IMG/VR virus record: IMGVR_UViG_3300047276_000834 | Location: 1 to 23,119 of that record | Strand: one strand, 5' to 3' | From: a virus | Length of the DNA: 23,119 nt | In this document: in pieces, positions 20,657 through 23,119 of the stretch | Layout of the letters: every line of letters starts with the position of its first letter | How positions within the stretch are numbered: position 1 is the first letter of the stretch | Made by a program: the position numbers and the translations under genes | Notes under the pieces: generated by a model | Database searches by the model: none | What the model was told of the DNA's origin: nothing | What the model saw: only the letters and a program-made list of their open reading frames with translations

Positions 20657-20688
20657 AGACCTTTTAAAGCTTTTTCAATATAGATCAT

Positions 20689-21276
20689 TCAGCAAAGAAC
20701 GCGGCCTTTTTCTGAGTAAATGTCAATAAATCGCTGGGTCGCTTCACCAACATCATCTTTTGGTTGCAAATAAACCAAAAAAGAAGTGCATGTGTTATGT
20801 CTTTTAATCCCCTCATTTGTGCGTGCTACAAGAGTCGGCACTGTTCTTAGGATGCAAACAGGGAAATCAAAGAGTCGTTGTTCGTAACGAAACATGTCAG
20901 GACAGTTGGAAAAGTACAGGCCCTCCTCTATTTCGTTGTGATACCAGGCTTTAAATAAACGCCTAAACCACACAGCATGAGAAGATGTCAAGGTCGCTGA
21001 ACAAGCCCTAGTCATCTTCCAGCGTTCGTTCTTTTTGTCCCAGAAGTATGTACCACTGGGTGGAAATAAGTAAACTTTGCCGAACCACTCCTGATCGTTT
21101 AGACCGTCGTCACTTGGCGTGTAATAGTTTTTGGCATTGACATATTCATTTGCAAATGATGAACTGGCCACATCAAGATCAATGTGACCCATAAGGGCAT
21201 GAGCAGAAGCAACAAGATCAGCGTTGGTAACCAACTCCAAATCTTCGCGGCGCATGCCGCTTTTAGTAATTGCCAT
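20689..21276 (-). CDS. Dam-family DNA adenine methyltransferase-like protein, altered active site
   Basis: The 195-residue product follows the phage Dam-type (DNA N6-adenine methyltransferase) pattern: an N-terminal helix, the acidic strand GHIDLDVASSSFANEYVNAK at 30-49, YYTPSDDGLNDQEWFGKVYL at 51-70, and the region where the catalytic motif [D/N]PP[Y/F] belongs. There the sequence is FPPSGTYFW (71-79), so both the polar first residue and the aromatic last residue are replaced. C-terminal segments (YFSNCPDMFRYEQRLFDFPV, then DIYSEKGRVL) are well-formed. The protein may be a catalytically inactive DNA-binding relative, or use neighbouring residues. It starts in a TAATG overlap with the upstream gene, and so belongs to a minus-strand operon with the deaminase downstream. 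Confidence 0.72.
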   Translation of the reverse strand: MAITKSGMRREDLELVTNADLVASAHALMGHIDLDVASSSFANEYVNAKNYYTPSDDGLNDQEWFGKVYLFPPSGTYFWDKKNERWKMTRACSATLTSSHAVWFRRLFKAWYHNEIEEGLYFSNCPDMFRYEQRLFDFPVCILRTVPTLVARTNEGIKRHNTCTSFLVYLQPKDDVGEATQRFIDIYSEKGRVLC

Positions 21277-21662
21277 TACTTGTCAGTTGCTTTGTTGTAA
21301 TCGATTTCAAAATAACGAATGCCCTCGTCATCGTTAATGACATATCCAGCTTTTTCTGTTGGATCAATCTTTTGTGCGGCTGATAAAATGCGTCGGAAGC
21401 TTTCCGCAAGGTCACCGTCATTATTGCGCTCACACTCTTCTTGAGCAGAGTGGATTTCTTTTAGGGTCCAGAAGAACATTGAGCGTTCCTTGTTCTTTGG
21501 CTGGAACACCATCACGCCGGGTCCTTCAGCATCCCACAGTTTGCAATAATGCTCGCCCATGTCACCAAGAATTAAACGCACCGTTGCATCCAACATGCGG
21601 ACTTTTGTATCGTCCATTTCAGGACCGATAGCTTGGGCGATCAGTTTTTCCCTTCTATTCAT
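21276..21662 (-). CDS. Unknown protein of the minus-strand operon
   Basis: A 128-residue acidic protein with a helical N-terminus (NRREKLIAQAIGPEMDDTKV), a middle with aromatic strand-like segments (EHYCKLWDAEGPGVMVFQPK, then SMFFWTLKEIHSAQEECERN), and a short beta-rich end (AGYVINDDEGIRYFEIDYN). I recognise no domain. Its start overlaps the stop of the upstream gene by eight bases, and its stop overlaps the start of the methyltransferase-like gene, so it is part of a tightly coupled run of early-type genes. Confidence 0.7.
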   Translation of the reverse strand: MNRREKLIAQAIGPEMDDTKVRMLDATVRLILGDMGEHYCKLWDAEGPGVMVFQPKNKERSMFFWTLKEIHSAQEECERNNDGDLAESFRRILSAAQKIDPTEKAGYVINDDEGIRYFEIDYNKATDK

Positions 21663-22137
21663 TGGATGTTAAACCTTGTTTTTGTAGGACTTCCTGAAGC
21701 CTTGGAAGTGGTTGATAAATAACGACCAGCTTACCAAGTACTCCGCGTTTCTTGACGAGCTTACCGTTTTCATCCCGTAACTTGTCAAATTCTCCAGATC
21801 GAATTAAGTATTCGGCAACGCAACGTAGCCGTCTTTTTAAAGGTAACTCTGCTGCTGGGAACTTACTACAAATAGTATCTGGTTGCATATCACGAAATGC
21901 CACCCGCAATCGATTGGCAAGCGTCATATTTGAATTCACATCTTCTTCTTCGTAATTCCGGATAATCTCAAGGTAACGACGGAGGCAGTCATCATCAAAA
22001 GATCCTTCAGGCGGAAGGAAGCATTCCACTTGAAGAGCGAGAGAAGCTGGAAGAAGCTCCTGATAATTCTCAATTGTGACCTCATCAATCAAGAATGTTT
22101 CAAACCTATGCGCCAGGGGTACTGTCTTCTTCTGCAT
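21655..22137 (-). CDS. Unknown basic protein of the minus-strand operon
   Basis: The 160-residue product is mostly helical: TIENYQELLPASLALQVECF, then DDDCLRRYLEIIRNYEEEDV, then ELPLKRRLRCVAEYLIRSGE, which with the last strand KLVKKRGVLGKLVVIYQPLP resembles a winged-helix element. This could be a DNA-binding protein, but no family is recognised. It overlaps the upstream HTH gene by 32 bases and the downstream gene by eight. Confidence 0.68.
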   Translation of the reverse strand: MQKKTVPLAHRFETFLIDEVTIENYQELLPASLALQVECFLPPEGSFDDDCLRRYLEIIRNYEEEDVNSNMTLANRLRVAFRDMQPDTICSKFPAAELPLKRRLRCVAEYLIRSGEFDKLRDENGKLVKKRGVLGKLVVIYQPLPRLQEVLQKQGLTSNE

Positions 22138-22582
22138 CTGGTGTCTCTTCTAGGGAAGCAAGATAAGCATCAATGGAGTGTTCATTAATCCGATACATAG
22201 TATTTGAGGAGGTTTTGTAGTCCTTTGCTTTTAATTCAGGATTTTTTGCAAAAGAACGAACCAATTGGTTCCAGGGAATTCGCAAGCGCTCCCGTTTGCT
22301 AGCTCCAGGATTCACATTGACGTAGTGGATACCTTCAATCCAACCCCTGCCAGATTGCTTGGTTTTACCAATGGCAATCCAGTTGCGAATCGTTTGATCA
22401 GTAACCGACAGACGCCTGGCACATTCCTCAGTCGAAATGTATTCATCGGCATAAACCTCTGGATTGGTATGGCCCTTTTCTCCTGCACCCTGCTGGAGAG
22501 CCCAAATACTGGCAAGAATGTTACGAATTCCTTTTAATTCGTGAGCAACATCCTCTAAACCTTTGCGGATTCCGTAAGACAT
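22106..22582 (-). CDS. Helix-turn-helix (MerR/HTH_17-like) DNA-binding protein
   Basis: The 158-residue protein has an N-terminal helix (GIRKGLEDVAHELKGIRNIL), then a MerR-type HTH in residues 45-80: ADEYISTEECARRLSVTDQT followed by IRNWIAIGKTK, and GRGWIEGIHYVNVNPG as the wing. The C-terminal half carries a second helical segment (RIPWNQLVRSFAKNPELKAK, then YRINEHSIDAYLASLEE) that could help in dimer or DNA contacts. It is the first gene of the minus-strand operon that ends with dCTP deaminase, so a role as regulator or replication-associated DNA-binding protein is plausible. The ATG follows an AGGT-like sequence. Its start lies 48 bases from a divergent plus-strand gene. Confidence 0.78.
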   Translation of the reverse strand: MSYGIRKGLEDVAHELKGIRNILASIWALQQGAGEKGHTNPEVYADEYISTEECARRLSVTDQTIRNWIAIGKTKQSGRGWIEGIHYVNVNPGASKRERLRIPWNQLVRSFAKNPELKAKDYKTSSNTMYRINEHSIDAYLASLEETPDAEEDSTPGA

Positions 22583-22630
22583 ACCTCAATCGTTTTGGCT
22601 AAATGCTAATGTATTTGTACAAGATTTGTT

Positions 22631-22987
22631 ATGACCATGGACGAACAAGTCCAAAGCAGCACTCCGCCAGAGTTTCAAGCTCCCATAAAGCTTTCGGTGG
22701 AGCAGATTGAGATGCTGAAAGCAGTGGCCAGAGAACGTGCGATTGCTCAAGCAGCTGCTGAACAGGCGGCCCAACCCGTTCAACCGCAACGAATTGCTAG
22801 CCCTCCCCCTTCTATTGTTCCTCCGCAACAACAGCAACAACCTCAAATTATTTATTTACGCCGCAATTTTACGGTCGCTGAAATTCTTTTAGTATTGCTT
22901 TTGTCTTGTGGTATTGTCACTGGTGTGCAAGCATTATGGGGACTTGGGTCACGCATGCTACCTCAGGTTGAAATAAAGGTCAAATAA
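22631..22987 (+). CDS. Single-pass membrane protein with proline-rich linker
   Basis: A 118-residue protein with a helical N-terminal part (IKLSVEQIEMLKAVARERAI, then Ala/Gln-rich), a Pro/Gln-rich linker (PPPSIVPPQQQQQPQ), and one hydrophobic segment at about residues 84-104 (VAEILLVLLLSCGIVTGVQA), with a short basic end. This arrangement fits a membrane-anchored phage protein: a holin-like or spanin-like protein, or a host-membrane effector. Another ATG lies two codons downstream. No family is recognised. Confidence 0.68.
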   Translation: MTMDEQVQSSTPPEFQAPIKLSVEQIEMLKAVARERAIAQAAAEQAAQPVQPQRIASPPPSIVPPQQQQQPQIIYLRRNFTVAEILLVLLLSCGIVTGVQALWGLGSRMLPQVEIKVK

Positions 22988-22993
22988 AATACA

Positions 22994-23029
22994 GCAAACC
23001 TAAACTATAATTTTAGTTATAAGGTTTGC
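22994..23029 (+). promoter_or_regulatory. Candidate promoter within a hairpin upstream of the last gene
   Basis: GCAAACCT (22994-23001) and AGGTTTGC (23022-23029) form an 8-bp stem enclosing AACTA...TAGTT with a TATAAT hexamer at 23006-23011, about 30 bases before GTG 23040. It shares the combination of palindrome and -10-like hexamer with the site at 11073-11090. Promoter, operator or terminator of the previous gene are all possible. Confidence 0.42.
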
Positions 23030-23039
23030 AGGCGTATAC

Positions 23040-23119
23040 GTGGCCAACAGGCGGATTTCTGATCTACCAGCAATTACTTCGGTCGACATCAGTGATGCCG
23101 ATCTATTCACTGTTGTTCG
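23040..23119 (+). CDS. Start of a probable tail or fibre protein, cut by right edge
   Basis: The visible 26 codons read ANRRISDLPAITSVDISDAD followed by LFTVV, from GTG 23040 behind an AGGCG. The pattern 'R.IsdLPait.vdisd.DLf.VV' is typical of the N-termini of phage tail-fibre, tail-spike or adhesin-type virion proteins, where this segment attaches the fibre to the particle. Only the beginning is in the window, so neither length nor receptor-binding part can be judged. Confidence 0.6.
   Translation, partial: MANRRISDLPAITSVDISDADLFTVV

Noticed and set aside
1-23119. CRISPR array or insertion sequence
   Set aside because: No regularly spaced direct repeats and no transposase with terminal inverted repeats were seen; the HNH genes are homing-type, not transposases.

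Overview
The window looks like a piece of a tailed double-stranded DNA phage genome, most likely a cyanophage. The phage assignment rests on a packaging and head cassette in the usual order (large terminase, portal, scaffold-like protein, major capsid protein), three peptidoglycan-cleaving enzymes, and many small tightly packed genes. The cyanobacterial host is inferred from an NblA-like (phycobilisome-degradation) protein at 18581-18880, a group I intron whose core resembles cyanobacterial tRNA introns, and a small DUF5754-type protein of the kind seen in cyanophages.

Layout. 1-1181: a virion-like protein cut by the left edge, a possible small terminase subunit and a small basic protein. 1214-3756: large terminase, then four small genes (membrane/coiled-coil protein, AbrB/MazE-fold protein, two unknowns), several with ATGA or TAATG overlaps. 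3756-6952: portal whose reading frame runs about 500 bases into the scaffold-like gene in another frame, then a Gly/Ala-rich protein. 7050-9043: the major capsid gene, split after its third codon by an 824-base group I intron that carries an HNH endonuclease gene on the opposite strand. 9077-13237: abundant structural protein, helix-hairpin-helix protein, an M23 peptidase with circularly permuted catalytic motifs, two connector or internal-virion candidates, and a lytic transglycosylase. 13220-13828 (minus): a second HNH-type gene. 13891-16212: two structural proteins, the second with a perfect 17-bp terminator-like hairpin inside its 5' coding end.

16331-23119 is an accessory region with genes on both strands: a degenerate tyrosine-recombinase-like protein beside an excisionase-like protein, a third HNH endonuclease, DUF5754 protein, GH24 lysozyme, the NblA-like protein, a DUF3310 protein overlapping another gene in a different frame, dCTP deaminase, a Dam-family methyltransferase-like protein with an altered catalytic motif, two unknowns and an HTH protein in one minus-strand operon, a single-pass membrane protein, and the start of a tail or fibre-like gene at the right edge.

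The plus-strand genes mostly build the particle and open the cell wall. The minus-strand group is concerned with nucleotide supply, DNA binding and possibly DNA modification, and NblA-like protein probably acts on host light-harvesting antennae. Functions are read from motifs only; no database search was possible.
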